DNA of 64,000 nt, taken from the NCBI RefSeq assembly GCF_000835495.1, contig NW_015622543.1:4514619-4578618 (forward strand). Direction: 5' to 3'. Made by a program: the position numbers and the translations under genes. Positions 34,589 to 45,889 of the stretch are shown here, in pieces. The first letter of the stretch is position 1; every line of letters starts with the position of its first letter. The stretch comes from Cladophialophora immunda (lineage: Eukaryota > Ascomycota > Eurotiomycetes > Chaetothyriales > Herpotrichiellaceae). The notes beneath the pieces are model-generated. The model saw only the letters and a program-made list of their open reading frames with translations. It searched no databases and was not told where the DNA came from.

Positions 34589-35914
34589 ATGGGCCTCGAA
34601 CCGTGGCTGGGACATCAATTCCCAGCAAAACATGTGGCATGGCAAAAACGCGATGTGCTCCTCTTCGCCAATTCTATCGGTGTGAAAGCTGCCGACATTC
34701 ACTTTCTATATGCAAGTTCTATGCCATGCTATGCCGTGTCCTCATTATGTCTAAGTGGCTAACATGATTCCTAGGAACTCCATCCAAATTTCCAAGTATT
34801 TCCGTCATTTTCAACTGTGCTATGTAAGTGAAACACTAAATTTATACCTCAATCGAAATTCCTTGCCTCTGCATATTCATGGTCCACTGATTCTCAAAAT
34901 TGAAAAAATGCAGCCCAAAAAGGAGAAAACAACGAACTCGTCGATTTCTATGCCAACTTCGACAAGAACAGTTCAGGCGCACCGATCCCAGGCGTCCCCA
35001 AGCTCGACGTCACGCGCATGGTCGACGGGGGAAAGGGCATCTCCTTTTTCAAACCATTGCCTCCTACCTCTGTGGGCCGCCATTTCGAGCAGCGCATGAA
35101 AGTCATTGGCGTTTATGACAAGGGCAAAGCGGGGGCGATTGTGCAGACGCAGACTGATATGGTCGATACGGAGACGAATGAGGTTTATACGAGGGTTATT
35201 GGGAATAACTTTTACGTTGGGCAAGGGGGGTGGGGTGGTCCTAAGGGTGAGAAAGATATCCTTTTCTTCTTGTCGACTTCTGACTTCGATATTCAATGCA
35301 ATATACCCCCGACGAGAGCAAGCTGACTCGACACGCATCCTAGGCTCATCGCCCGTATATGCACCGCCTAAACGGGACCCCGACTTATCCTATCCGCTGA
35401 TCACCACCGAGGAGACAGCATTACTATACAGGTCCGTTCCCCCTATGCTATGCTATACCATCCCAATCTTCGTCTCCCTTCTCCTTCTCCTTCTCCTTCT
35501 CCTTCTCCTTCTCCTCCTCCTCCGCCTCCTCCACGGCAGCACTTACAAGTTATGTACTCGTCCAGACTAAACGGCGACACAAACCCTCTCCACGCAGTCC
35601 CCGAGCCAGGCCGCAAAATGGGCTTCAAAGGCGTCATCATCCACGGGTTATGGACATACAACGCGACACTCTACGCCGTTCTGAAAGTCGCGGGGAACAG
35701 CCAGGCAGAGAATATCAAGAGCTTCGAGGCCAAGTTCGCGAGTCCGTTGAATCCGGGCGACACGGCGACGGTGCAGGTGTGGAGGCTTGGAATATGCGAT
35801 GAAGACGGGTTTGGAGAGGTGAGGTTCGTGGTGAGGAATGAGAGGGGGAGGGATGTTCTCACGAATGGAAGGGCTTTTGTTAGGGGGAATGGGGGTGGGG
35901 GATATAAGTTGTAG
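34589..35914 (+). CDS. MaoC-type enoyl-CoA hydratase (hotdog)
   Basis: (R)-specific hydration or dehydration of an enoyl/3-hydroxyacyl-CoA. Start MGLEPWLGHQFPAKHVAWQ. Middle exons carry LDVTRMVDGGKGISFFKPLP and GRHFEQRMKVIGVYDKGKAG. The catalytic hydratase-2 motif is rebuilt by splicing TALLYR to LNGDTNPLHAVPEPGRKMGF, with the Asp and His of GDTNPLH present, followed by IIHGLWTYN. That intron (about 35432-35565) contains a long CTTCTC microsatellite. The protein resembles the C-terminal hydratase 2 module of fungal peroxisomal Fox2 but stands alone. It ends GYKL, which is not a canonical PTS1. Head-to-tail with the Baeyer-Villiger gene. Confidence 0.85.
35475..35532 (+). repeat. CTTCTC microsatellite inside the MaoC intron
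   Basis: Hexamer-like CTCCTT/CTTCTC repeats, decaying into CTCCTC and CGCCTCCTCC. The tract lies within the intron that splits the catalytic region, upstream of the acceptor used at about 35566, and extends its polypyrimidine character. Confidence 0.85.
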
Positions 35915-36653
35915 TCTTATAGAACAATCTTACAGTGTGCACTCATATAGTCCTCATGCTATCCTTTAAGTCTCCAGGATTTTCTATCAATGTCACCTTT
36001 TGACTAGACATTGTCTGAGGTCTCTCTGGAATAGATCGAAGACATGGTCGGCCCGGATTGTGGCTGATCGAAGCTGTGGCGCAGTCTATTCGATTTCGGA
36101 CCCGAGTCCAAGAACTGAGGTGCTGAGGTACGTACCTCAACTCTTGCCTTTCTTCCCATCAATCTCGTCCCGCAACGGTCCCAGTGCCAGTCCTAATCCG
36201 CGGAATAATTAGTGGTACGTACATATAAGAAAACCAGGAGACTATCCCCGTCGTAGTAATGATTCCTCGGAATATTTCCTGGGTGCCTCAGAGTCACATC
36301 GGAGCCTCGGAGCCACGTGATGACACACTCGACTCGAGATGTACCGACAAGTAAGCAAGTTGCGTGGTTGTTTTGCGGAGACACGACCGAGGTTCGGACA
36401 TTGAGGAGATAATCCAGCTGATCCTTTCTGTCAGTCCAAGGCTATTGGGAATTCTTTTGAGGCCGATGAGAATGAATTACGATGATCTTGATAGTGGCGA
36501 GTGAGAAAAAAGACTGAGCTGACTTGACTTGGAAGTTGTCGTCAATACGATTCGCATCGTCAAGAACCTCATACAGGAAACATTATCCAAGAACAAGGAC
36601 AAGATCCAGATCCAGATCTAAAACTAAACGGATCTTTTTTTGTTTCGCTCAAG

Positions 36654-38008
36654 ATGAGTTCTCGACGTAAGTAGCTCCCCACGTTGAATCTTTGGCGCTT
36701 TGAATCTTTTCAGCCTTGGAACTTTGGACCTTTGCACCCCCATCATGAACCAATCTACTAAAACACACAAATGCAGAGAAAATCCGCACTGGGCTGACGG
36801 ACCTGTTCGGCGTGAAGCACCCCGTAATGCTCGCCGGCATGGGCGTCGCCGCAGGTCCGCGATTAGCAGCGGCAGTCACCAACGCCGGCGGGATCGGAGT
36901 AATCGGCGGCCACGGGTACAATCCAGACGGACTACGCGAGCAGATCGACGAGTTGAAAGCGCACCTGGTCGACAAAGACGCGCCGTTTGGGGTGGATATT
37001 TTGTTGCCTCAGGTCGGTGGGAATGCGAGGAAGACGAAGTAAGTACCAAGTACCCGCAACAAACCTGGATTGATGATGTTTCTGAATGTTTTTGGAGGGG
37101 GAGGTATGCTAGAAGTGTGGACTACATGGTTAACATGAATGAAACAATAGCTACGACTACACGGCAGGCAAGTTAATGGAACTCATCGACGTGGTAGTCC
37201 AGTCCAAAGCCCGTGTCTTCGTCTCTGCGATCGGCGTCCCCCCCAGAGCAGCCGTGGACCGCCTACACGCCGGGGGAGTGCTGTACATGAACATGATCGG
37301 CCACCCCAAGCACGTCCAAAAATGTCTGGATCTAGATGTCGATATCTTGTGCGCCCAGGGAGGCGAAGCCGGTGGACATACAAGCGACATTCCATTCTCC
37401 GTCTTGATCCCAGCCGCGGCGAAATTGCTCAAGGGCAAGAAGAGCAAAATGACCGGTATGAATGTTCAGCTTGTCGCGGCGGGAGGTGTGTCCAGTGGTG
37501 AGAGCTTAGCTGCTGCTCTGATGCTCGGGGCGTCTGGTGTCTGGGTTGGGACACGGTTCATTGTCGCCCATGAAGCTGGGGCGTCGAAGGCTCATCAAGA
37601 GGCCGTGTTGAGTGCAACGCATGATGATACCATGAGGAGTGTCATATTTTCGGTATGTTTTCTTTTTCTTCCTGAACATCCCAGAGGCCGATTTAAATTT
37701 AACAACAAACTCAGGGCCGCCCGTTGCGGATACGCAAAACTCCATACATCCTCAACTGGGAAGAGAAGCGACAGGACGAAATCAAGGCGTTAACTGCAAA
37801 CGGGATCCTCCCCGTTCAACATGACGCCGAGCAGCATCCCGACGACGAAGATATTCTGGATAATATCCACCCGTTCCTTATGGGCATTGTGGCGGGCGAA
37901 GTGAATCACAGAAGCAGCGCGAGGGAGATTGTGGATGAGCTCGTGGACGGCGCGGCTGAAAGGCTGCGGCTGGGAAGTGTGTCGCTTGTCAATGAGTCGA
38001 AGCTATAA
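36654..38008 (+). CDS. Nitronate monooxygenase family protein, peroxisomal
   Basis: FMN TIM-barrel enzyme that oxidises alkyl nitronates; the family also contains enoyl-reductase-like members. Four exons (36654-36666, 36777-37038, 37151-37652, 37715-38008) give 356 residues exactly in frame. The first exon encodes only MSSR plus one base. Flavin-binding motifs: LAGMGVAAGPRLAAAVTNAG, GVLYMNMIGHPKHVQ, the catalytic-histidine motif QGGEAGGHTSD, and phosphate-binding GGVSSGESLAAALMLGA with GVWVGTRF. It ends NESKL, a canonical PTS1. Convergent with the A-T-R gene. Whether it detoxifies a nitro compound or does another FMN reaction in the pathway cannot be told from sequence. Confidence 0.9.
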
Positions 38009-38309
38009 GGTGGAGGATTCGGAGTGATCAATATCTAAAGGGCTGAACGTGTGTTCCATGGACTGGACTCAGCATTTAGAGAAGTCAAATTGTCCCGTGA
38101 GGATATGATATATCACATCGAACCATTCATAGAAGCCTTTCTGCATGGTCTGTATCTATTTCAAAATCCTTCAGGCTTCCTGCTACGAGAATAAGCTGAG
38201 CGTACGTGTACGTGTTTGATGAAGTATGCACCTCTATGAGAGAGCCTTCTGAGCCAATATAGAGTCGAGCTATGACTCCACGACTTCACTATCTAACATC
38301 CGCTCGTAT

Positions 38310-41300
38310 CTACCGCACAGCCTCAACCTCAACCTCAACCTTTCCCTTCCCCTTCAAATTAAAATCACTCAACCACTGATTAATCCACTCTGCCCTTACC
38401 GGCCCGACCTTCCTCAACGTAGGGCTACTCTTCTGAGTCACTTCAGTCTGGTACTTCGGTCCCTCCCCTAAACTCTCATCCCGTCTCAATTGCAGGCTTT
38501 GGTAGAACGGTACAATCTTGGCCGCTGGGTTTGCTGCTGCGTTGCTACCCGCGTCAAGGTCGGCGGTCGAACCTATGAGCTCAGTCCACTGCGCCAATGG
38601 CACGACTTTGTCGATTCCAAGGAACTGTTGCACGACTGGTAGGATGTCTTGTTGCCAGCTGACGGCTTCTGGGTTGATGAGATGGTACACGCGCGAAGTC
38701 GAGAGGGTGTTACTCTCTTCCTCTGAATGGCGTTGGCGTTCGATCTCCTCGTTGTCCGATTGTAACAGTTCGATGATGACGCTGGCCAATACATTCACGG
38801 GGATCCAGTCGATTGTTTCCATGCGCCCCAAAGTATCAGGCAGAGCTTGGATGGTGTTCGAGCTGATGATTAGACTTGGGAACCATTCTTGCAGATTCCA
38901 GACCTCCAACTTGGCTTTGTCCCCTGCTGTATCAGGCGTCGGCACCGGTCCAGCGATCTGGCCAACACGCAAGCTTGTCGTGGGCACTCGTCCGCGGGAG
39001 GATGCCGTCGCCGTATCGAGGATACGCTCTGCAATGTACTTGGACTCACCGTAGCCCATGTGCGCCGGCATGGAGTGGTCCTTGATGATCTTCTCCGGAA
39101 CAGTCTGCTTGAGCGCTCCAGATGTGACCGACGAAAGACTCGACACAAAGACAATATGTGCGCCCTTGGAAGAACGTGCGCTGAAGTCTGCAAATTTCCG
39201 AATGCTGGCAATGTGGTTCTTCTCAAACGATGCGACTGACAGGTTGAAATTCACTGGCCAGGCGTTCAGAATCACATGTGTCACGGACTCGAGGAGCTCC
39301 TGGTACGACTTCTCTTCGAGGCCAAGGTACGACGCTCCCAGGTTTGTTGTTTGGAAGAATTGGACACGTCCAGGCTCGGCCACTTCGCCGGTGAGATTTC
39401 GATTCAGAATCGTCTTCTTCCATTTTGCAGCTGCTTCGGCGGACCGGTTCAAGCAGATAACCTTGGACACTGAGGGATGACGGAGAAGGCCTTCGAGGAT
39501 GTGTGATCCCAGTGATCCAGTAGAGCCCGTCAAGATGATGGTCCAGGGTTTCGTCCCAACAATACCATTGGTCTCAATTGTGGTGTTCTTCGAGCCATTG
39601 GTAAGAGTCAAGGCCTGGGAGTCCAAGCCGTGTGTCCATCTCTCAATAATCTCTTGAAGCCTGGTCTCGCGATAGTGATTTTCGGTACCATTTTGGCCGT
39701 TTTGTAAACCATTCTCGCCATTCACAGTGTGAGCTAGAAGCAAGTCGTTCAGTGCTTGCGCCAACGAGTCGATTGTCGGGTTGTTGTAGATGGTCTTTGA
39801 AGTCAAGTCGGCGATTTGACTGAGATTCATAGAATCCTTCACCGCGGCCTTTATGGCTCGAACAAGGCGGACAACGTGGAGCGAGTCCATTCCCAGCATG
39901 AACAGATCAGTGTCCTGGGAAAGATTGTTCGTCCATCCCGTTACATTCCCCACAAGATGCTGAACAAATTTTTGAATTGAGCTGAGATCATGGAGGTTGG
40001 TATCCTCGGGAACATCGCTGCGGTCGACGTTGTCCACGTCTCCCTCGACTCGGCGATACAATTCTTCAATCTCTTCGCTGTAGAGATCGGCTGTTGGCTT
40101 TCTCCTAACGCTGAGTTTCGGGGTACGAAGGAAGGGTTTGCTTGGTGACGAAAAGAGGATCAAGGATTTCGTCAATTGTCCGTGCTTGGGAGAAGTCTTG
40201 TTTGTGACTTCGACTGTGGGCCAAATGGCCTGGAGAAGATCCCGTTTCTCGTCTTCTTTATCGACATCGATGCCATTTACTTCCAGGAGGAGAGCCGGCT
40301 GGAATCGCCCTTGTCCGACGACCAAAGCACCAGTGATGGCGGAATGTGCCTTTGCAATGTGTGACTCGGTGTCGACTGGATTCAACTTTTCGCCGTTGGA
40401 CAATACAATCACATCATCAGCTCGACCACGGGTGCGCCATAGGTACGGCTTCTCAGGGTGCTGCACGTATAGGTCTCTTGTTGGCCACTCAGTGAGGTGA
40501 GGAAATAGCTCAAAGACAGGCTGGAGGCCAGGAACATTCTCGTCGATCTTCTTGATGAAAAGCTCGCAGAGGGTACCGGAGTCGTCAACAGGCCTCATAT
40601 CGATTCCACTCCAGCTGTGGAAATGGAAATACTGCCACTCTGGCTCTGGATCCTCCAGTTCCAGCAGAGGAAGAAGACCAACTTCAGTAGTACCAATAAA
40701 ATGAGGACAGCTCTTTTGGCGTGTAAGGAGAGTATCACCACAGTACTTGCTTAGTGGCCCAGAGCCGAATTGCACGAATTTAAGACTAGCGAGCGTATCG
40801 AAACACTCCGGAACACCGAGCATCTCCTCGACGAGAAATGGAGGTATGACTGTTCCATCACACTTTCCGTCGCGGAGAATGCCATTGACGACTGAGGCAC
40901 TCAATGGAACTGCTGGAGGTTGGAACACCATCACCATGTCGTGATAAAGGGACTTCAAGAGACCCAGCAAGACTCCGCCCGCCTGTGATGAATCAAATCG
41001 TTAGCCAAAGTGATCCTCTACCCTGGAAAGAGGAGATGGAAGTGAAAGTCTGTCTGAGGATGTGGCTCTCAAATGTCAAGGGGAGACTTTACATGAAAAA
41101 GGGGCATGGCCAGGAATAATCGACAGTCGCCGTAGAAAGGCTTGCGGGTGAGAACATCCAACCCGCCCTCTTCCGGATAATGCAGGATCACGTCTTCTTG
41201 GAAGCCATATCCCTGGGTGAGAGGGATCAACTTGGGTAAGCCGGTCGTGCTACCTCATGAATCAGCCACTCATCAACGACAATGGCAACTCAAAGACTTT

Positions 41301-42019
41301 TCAGCCGGGATGAGGACACATACCTTGATGTATGAAGCATGACCAAAGGGTCCCATCTCGCTTCCTCCAGCGTCTTAGTATACGGGAATGACTGAGTCGG
41401 CTCGTCTTTCAACAGCTCAACTTGTCCCGGAACAACGCTCAATGTGTCGTTCCAGCTCTCTGTCTGGGAGCCATTCGGATCAAGGGCTTTGGGTGGCCTA
41501 TTTTGCACCAGAGCCTCCACCTTGGGCTTCATCTCAGCAGCACAAAGCCACTTGCGACAATCTGCCTCCTTCATGACGGCATATTGTGCCTCATCACTAT
41601 TCCTGGGCGAGAGGTATAACATCTTGTGCCGGTCAGTATGGGTACATCTTTGCTGTAAAGTTGGCCTTCTCCCTGGTTCAACTTACCTGAAACCCAGCCT
41701 TGATAGCAGCAAGACTGAAAACAATATATCTGGTGTCAGGAGGTCCAAGGTATGCTAGGGGCTCGAAGGGTCGAAGCCTTTTTGGCTCGAGGGTACTTTG
41801 CATCCAGTATGCTGCCCTGTCAATGGCATAGTTAAAGCGCCGGTATGATATGTCTTCATACCCATCGCTAGTGGTTTGAGGACTGGTCGGTATAGCACCC
41901 CAGATCTTGTTTGGCTCAGTCAACGCCCGTTCGGCGACAAGATTTGGTAAAAGCCTTGGCAATGGAATAGAACCAACTTGTGATTCGATTCTCGACGCGG
42001 GAAAAGCTTCTTTTGCCAT
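38310..42019 (-). CDS. NRPS-like carboxylic acid reductase (A-T-R)
   Basis: Adenylates a carboxylic acid, loads it on a phosphopantetheine carrier and reduces it to an aldehyde with NAD(P)H. Exons 42019-41687, 41622-41324, 41249-41093 and 40982-38310 give 1,153 residues in perfect frame. Adenylation domain about 1-600: core A3 reads HTSSTTGLPK as spliced, where the usual form has Gly at the fourth position; FGSGPLS and RTRGRADDVIVLSNGEK follow. The carrier serine is about Ser630 in FMLGMDSLHVV. The thioester reductase domain (about 745-1115) has ILTGSTGSLGSHILE and the SDR-type YGESKYIAE. No condensation or ketosynthase domain. Its C-terminus is a KGKGKVEVEVEAVR low-complexity tail encoded by CCTCAA repeats (about 38319-38340). 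Close fungal relatives include aryl and amino-acid reductases; substrate unknown. Confidence 0.93.
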
Positions 42020-42734
42020 CTTGCTGATATTCTCAGTGGTGTGAGATTTAGGGTGGATCTCAGTCAGATCAGGAGCCACAGCCTGTTCAGCCAAATGTAA
42101 TAAGAATATCAACTTACTATACGATTCGGTAGCTCCAGAGTCAGACTAGACCCCAGAACCAAGATATACGGTAGACCGTAGTGCTCATACAAGTTCATTG
42201 TGCCGAACAGCTTTTCCGAATCAATTTTCCGATGATGCTGTACCAATTATTGCTGAAAACCTACAGATTAGCTTCCGCTATGCATTTTCGGAATCTTGAT
42301 AGAGAGTACTGCTTCCAGGTATTGTTTGACATCCGTTACATGTTTGTTGTGAAAATAGCAAGACCGTTAATTGTAATGGTTGTGGTAGTGACTGCCTGGG
42401 GATTTGAGCTACTATTTCGTGGGGATGGTGCTGGCCTATGATCGGCATCGGCAGAGTCGCCCTGGTTTCGTGACATTGTTGGAAAGAGACTCTGTCATCC
42501 TGGATTGAAAGTAACATTGATCTGGGAAGGTGGTTTAGTCTTCCGTATTGAACATATTGGTCTAGTCTCATCTTAACAAGCTATTCAAAGACACTGTAAG
42601 GAGAAGGGCAACTTGAAAACATCTCGCTGGTAGTCGTGGATACTCGGCAACAGAGTCTTGCCTTGTGCTCGCTTGTACATGCCTTGAGCCATGAAGGGTT
42701 TCTACGTGCCCCAATAAAATATCCTTCCAAGATA

Positions 42735-43768
42735 CTAGTAAGCTGCTGTCCTACCACCGTCAACTGTAATAGAGGACGCAGTGATATGACTAGACATTGA
42801 GCTTGCCAGGAAGATACACGTGTCTGCCACCTCTTCCGCCTGCGCGAGTCTGCCCAACGGAGTATTGTACATATTGGCAGGTGCCCATATCTCTGAATTT
42901 GTCGGAGGTGCTTCTTGTTCCCGATGTTGGAGCATCTTTCGTCTCGCCGTAATCATGGGTGTCTCGACCAAGCCGGGGCAGACGGCATTGACACGTACCA
43001 AGTCTTTGGCGTGGTCAATCCCAGCGGCCTTGGTGATTCCCATGACTGTGTGCTTGGATGCCACATATGGGAAAAGATCTGGTATGACATTCGCACCACA
43101 AGTCGATGCGATGTTCACTATACTCCCTCTCTGGGCGCGAAGAGGATTGTAAGAATCAATAGTGACCTGGGGATCCTGTTTCAGCATTGCTTGGATCTCA
43201 AACTGTGTGCATAATGTGAGACCTCGGGCGTTGATTGCTTGGATATTGTCGTACTCCTCCATTGGATAGTGTGCGGTCGCAACGCGGGCAGTGCAAGTTA
43301 TCTTTACTTTGGTAAGCTGGAAACCTCTGCTAAGAAAGAAAAGATGTACAAACACCTGCAACGTTAAAAGCTGCGAGACATCCGTTAGTCGGCCATGATG
43401 CAACAACATAAATCTTCATCAACGTTTCGCAAACATAGAAGATGATGTACTTACCATAGTCAAGTCTCCCGAATGTTTCCACAGTTTTCTGTACCATAGT
43501 TTTTACGGCTTTGATGTCGCTAACATCCACCCCCAAAGTGAGAATGTTGACCTGATTGCTGACTTCTTTGACAAGACGTTCTGTCTGTTGCGCCTCCTCT
43601 AAGTTTCTATCAGCAATGGCAAGTGCTCGACATCCCCCCGCCGCACACGCGAGTGCGACGGCTCGCCCAATGCCAGATCCTAGAAGGCTCAGCAACGTCA
43701 AATATATCTGCCCGTCGAACACTAATCTCACCTCCCCCGGTAACAAGTGCAGAACCGTTCAGCAACAT
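42735..43768 (-). CDS. Short-chain dehydrogenase/reductase 2
   Basis: Classical SDR. The first exon is tiny (MLLNGSALVTGG); after a 50-base intron the cofactor motif is completed as TGGGSGIGRAVALACAAGG. NVAG (here AFNVAG) stands in for NNAG in a short exon. The catalytic region is SIVNIASTCGANV with YVASKHTVMG (YxxxK), and the C-terminus is ASSITVDGGRTAAY. About 280-290 residues, roughly four exons. It follows the A-T-R gene in the same direction (about 715 bases), so it may reduce the aldehyde formed there or oxidise a cluster alcohol. Substrate unknown. Confidence 0.87.
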
Positions 43769-44303
43769 TTTCAACAGGTGGATCGTTATGTTAAATTCTT
43801 GATCAATTATATTCGGATATTGATTTCAAGCAAGAAGATCAATAACACATACAGACCCTGGCTGATGGCTGATGGTTCACAGAATGGAAGATCAACAGGC
43901 CAATAGAAATATGTATTTCAACTATTGGTGGCATCTTTTCCGACGGTTTCGGTTTCGTTCCCGCGGAGGGGGTAAAGTGCTTGTGCGCCACGGTCCGACC
44001 ACGGTCCGATGAATGTCGTCAAACTTCGTTTGTGGTCAATGGAGATACTAGAAACACAGAATATATTTCTGAACATCATATTTGTCTCATACAACACATC
44101 AAAGGATACTTCACTAGACTTCTCCAGCATTATAGCAAGTCCGAGTTGTTTTTCTCATTTTCTCATTTAACGAATTATGTAAATCAGTCACGTGAGTGCG
44201 TAGATTTGCTGGGAGGACATATACTCTGCTATGTACCGCAGGCACTTGTAGGATCGAAGTTGGTTCGTCTCCTTCACGAGCAGCAAGAGAGAACAAAGGC
44301 GTG

Positions 44304-44654
44304 AACCATTATGACGAAGTTCTCGACAACACTAGTCGATGCATTCGAGAGGTACGTTTGGAAGGTTTCCCAGAAAGGTTAGCCCTACTTGGCTACGACG
44401 AGAATATAACCTCTCTTTCAATCTAGGTCTTTCGTGTCCTCAAATCCGACGGCACTTTTCTGTACGTCACATACCGACAACCTCACTTTATGGGACCTCT
44501 TCTCAACTGTGAAGGAGTGGATTGGGATGTCCAAGTGGACATACTTGGTGGCTTCGAGAGCTCCTTCGATTACTACGGGTTTGTACTGAAGAAAGTGACA
44601 CCATCAGCAGCAAAGTCAACGGAAGGCGAGACAGAGAAGGGAAGTTCGAGCTGA
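44304..44654 (+). pseudogene. 3' fragment of a class I SAM methyltransferase gene (EEF1AKMT4-like)
   Basis: Two pieces joined by a good intron (44352-44426) read YDEVLDNTSRCIREVFRVLK then GTFLYVTYRQPHFMGPLL and GFESSFDYYGFVLKKV, and stop in frame at 44652-44654. This matches the last third of small SAM-dependent methyltransferases of the EEF1A-lysine-methyltransferase-4 type, including the typical FRVLKPGG-like and TYxQPHF segments. The SAM-binding N-terminal two-thirds (GxGxS region) is absent upstream, so this is a truncated relic. Confidence 0.65.
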
Positions 44655-44964
44655 TCCTTGGCGTCACAATCACGGTCTTGATGATACAGCTTCCCGAGTC
44701 CAGGTTGAGTATCGGAGGCTTAAAAATGTTGAAGGAAACAATGCGAAGCTCCAGGAAGAGAATACTCTAAGTTCCGGGCATGCGAAACCGATGTCGTATC
44801 CTCGCAGCCTACAGAAATTATCAATCAACGATAAGTTGAGCCACTACCACTGACTAGGGAAACTTGCGACGTTGCTTGGGTGGCTCGAGCCCTGATGAAG
44901 CATCGACTTGAGCATAGCCTTCTACCATCCTGCGATGCGAAGCTGAAGCTTCACTGTTCACCGG

Positions 44965-45365
44965 CTACAGCCTGCCATCACATTGGACCTCGATGGTTTG
45001 CGACTGGGCCCAGTCAGAAAAGACATCTCGCAGGATCAACTCCTTCAAGGATCGATGCACAAGTCGAACCTGTCGTTTCTTGTCGTCCTCAAAGTCAACC
45101 AGAACAAGAAAGGCTGCAGCAGGGTTAAGGCTCTCGTTCCACCCACACCGGCTTGGAGCTGCACCAGGCTCCGGATGTCTGTGAGCGGATCGTCCAATGA
45201 TACAGCCCATCCGAACTCCGGTATGCTCAGGGATCTTTGAGCCACTGCTAGAATCTGAAGTGCTCTCGTGGCGATCTGCGCATTAGCAGGATCGTTTTCA
45301 GTTGCCTGAGCAAACAATTTGGCGTAAACTTGCGAGAGCGCTGCTAGAGAAGAGGTCTCAGCCAA
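44965..45365 (-). pseudogene. Relic of an NLR (NACHT) protein gene, winged-helix part
   Basis: Minus-strand frames read ALQILAVAQRSLSIPEFGWA in one frame (from 45365). After a shift near 45110-45140 they read VRLVHRSLKELILRDVF in another (to 44965). Both are characteristic of the region just after the NACHT ATPase in fungal ankyrin/NLR proteins, where the usual form is a bulky leucine-rich segment ending in LVHQSLKELIL. No NACHT Walker motifs lie upstream within the window. The frameshift and truncation make it non-functional. Confidence 0.6.
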
Positions 45366-45667
45366 GGCCAGAAGTCCTTTGCAATCAGAGTAGGTATGAT
45401 TGCTATTTAACCAGCTATGTTGGAGGACTTGAGATGGTCACTGGACCTTTTGATATTAGTAGTATATAACCCCAATATCAAGAATTGTCTTAGAAGATCA
45501 AGTGAGGTAACATTCGTGATTGGTGCGGTCTCTTTATCTTCATTCATCACGCCAGAATGAACCTCATTGACCAAACAGCCAAGGGATTTTTGATCTGTGA
45601 TCGTGACTCCACTATCCTTCCATCTGTATAGAAGCATTGCCTTGATTCGGGAATTACTGAAAGAGAG

Positions 45668-45889
45668 ATGGCTGGACTATGTGTTGAATTTTTGCGCTTG
45701 GATGATGCTTTGCCGACGTTACAGTCCGTAGTTGAAAGATTCAGTGAACATAAGACGATCGACGACATTTCGGAGGAAGATGACTCTGTCGAAAGTCTTT
45801 TGGTTTATCCAGCAGAACATTGGCCCTCTCACCTTCGAGATACCGACATGCCAAAAAGTGAATCACCTATGGCCGTGTTCAAACCATAA
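45668..45889 (+). pseudogene. Relic of an NLR protein gene, opposite orientation
   Basis: A plus-strand frame beginning MAGLCVEFLRLDDALPT and ending with LLVYPAEHWPSHLRDTD resembles the segment that follows LVHQSLKEL in fungal NLR/ankyrin proteins (pattern CLDFLLLD ... YAATHWxxHxR). It lies on the strand opposite the relic at 44965-45365, which would precede it in an intact gene. Only a short piece survives. Confidence 0.45.

Noticed and set aside
38518..39480. Plus-strand open frames opposite the A-T-R reductase
   Set aside because: Antisense shadows of the long minus-strand exon; no family motif.
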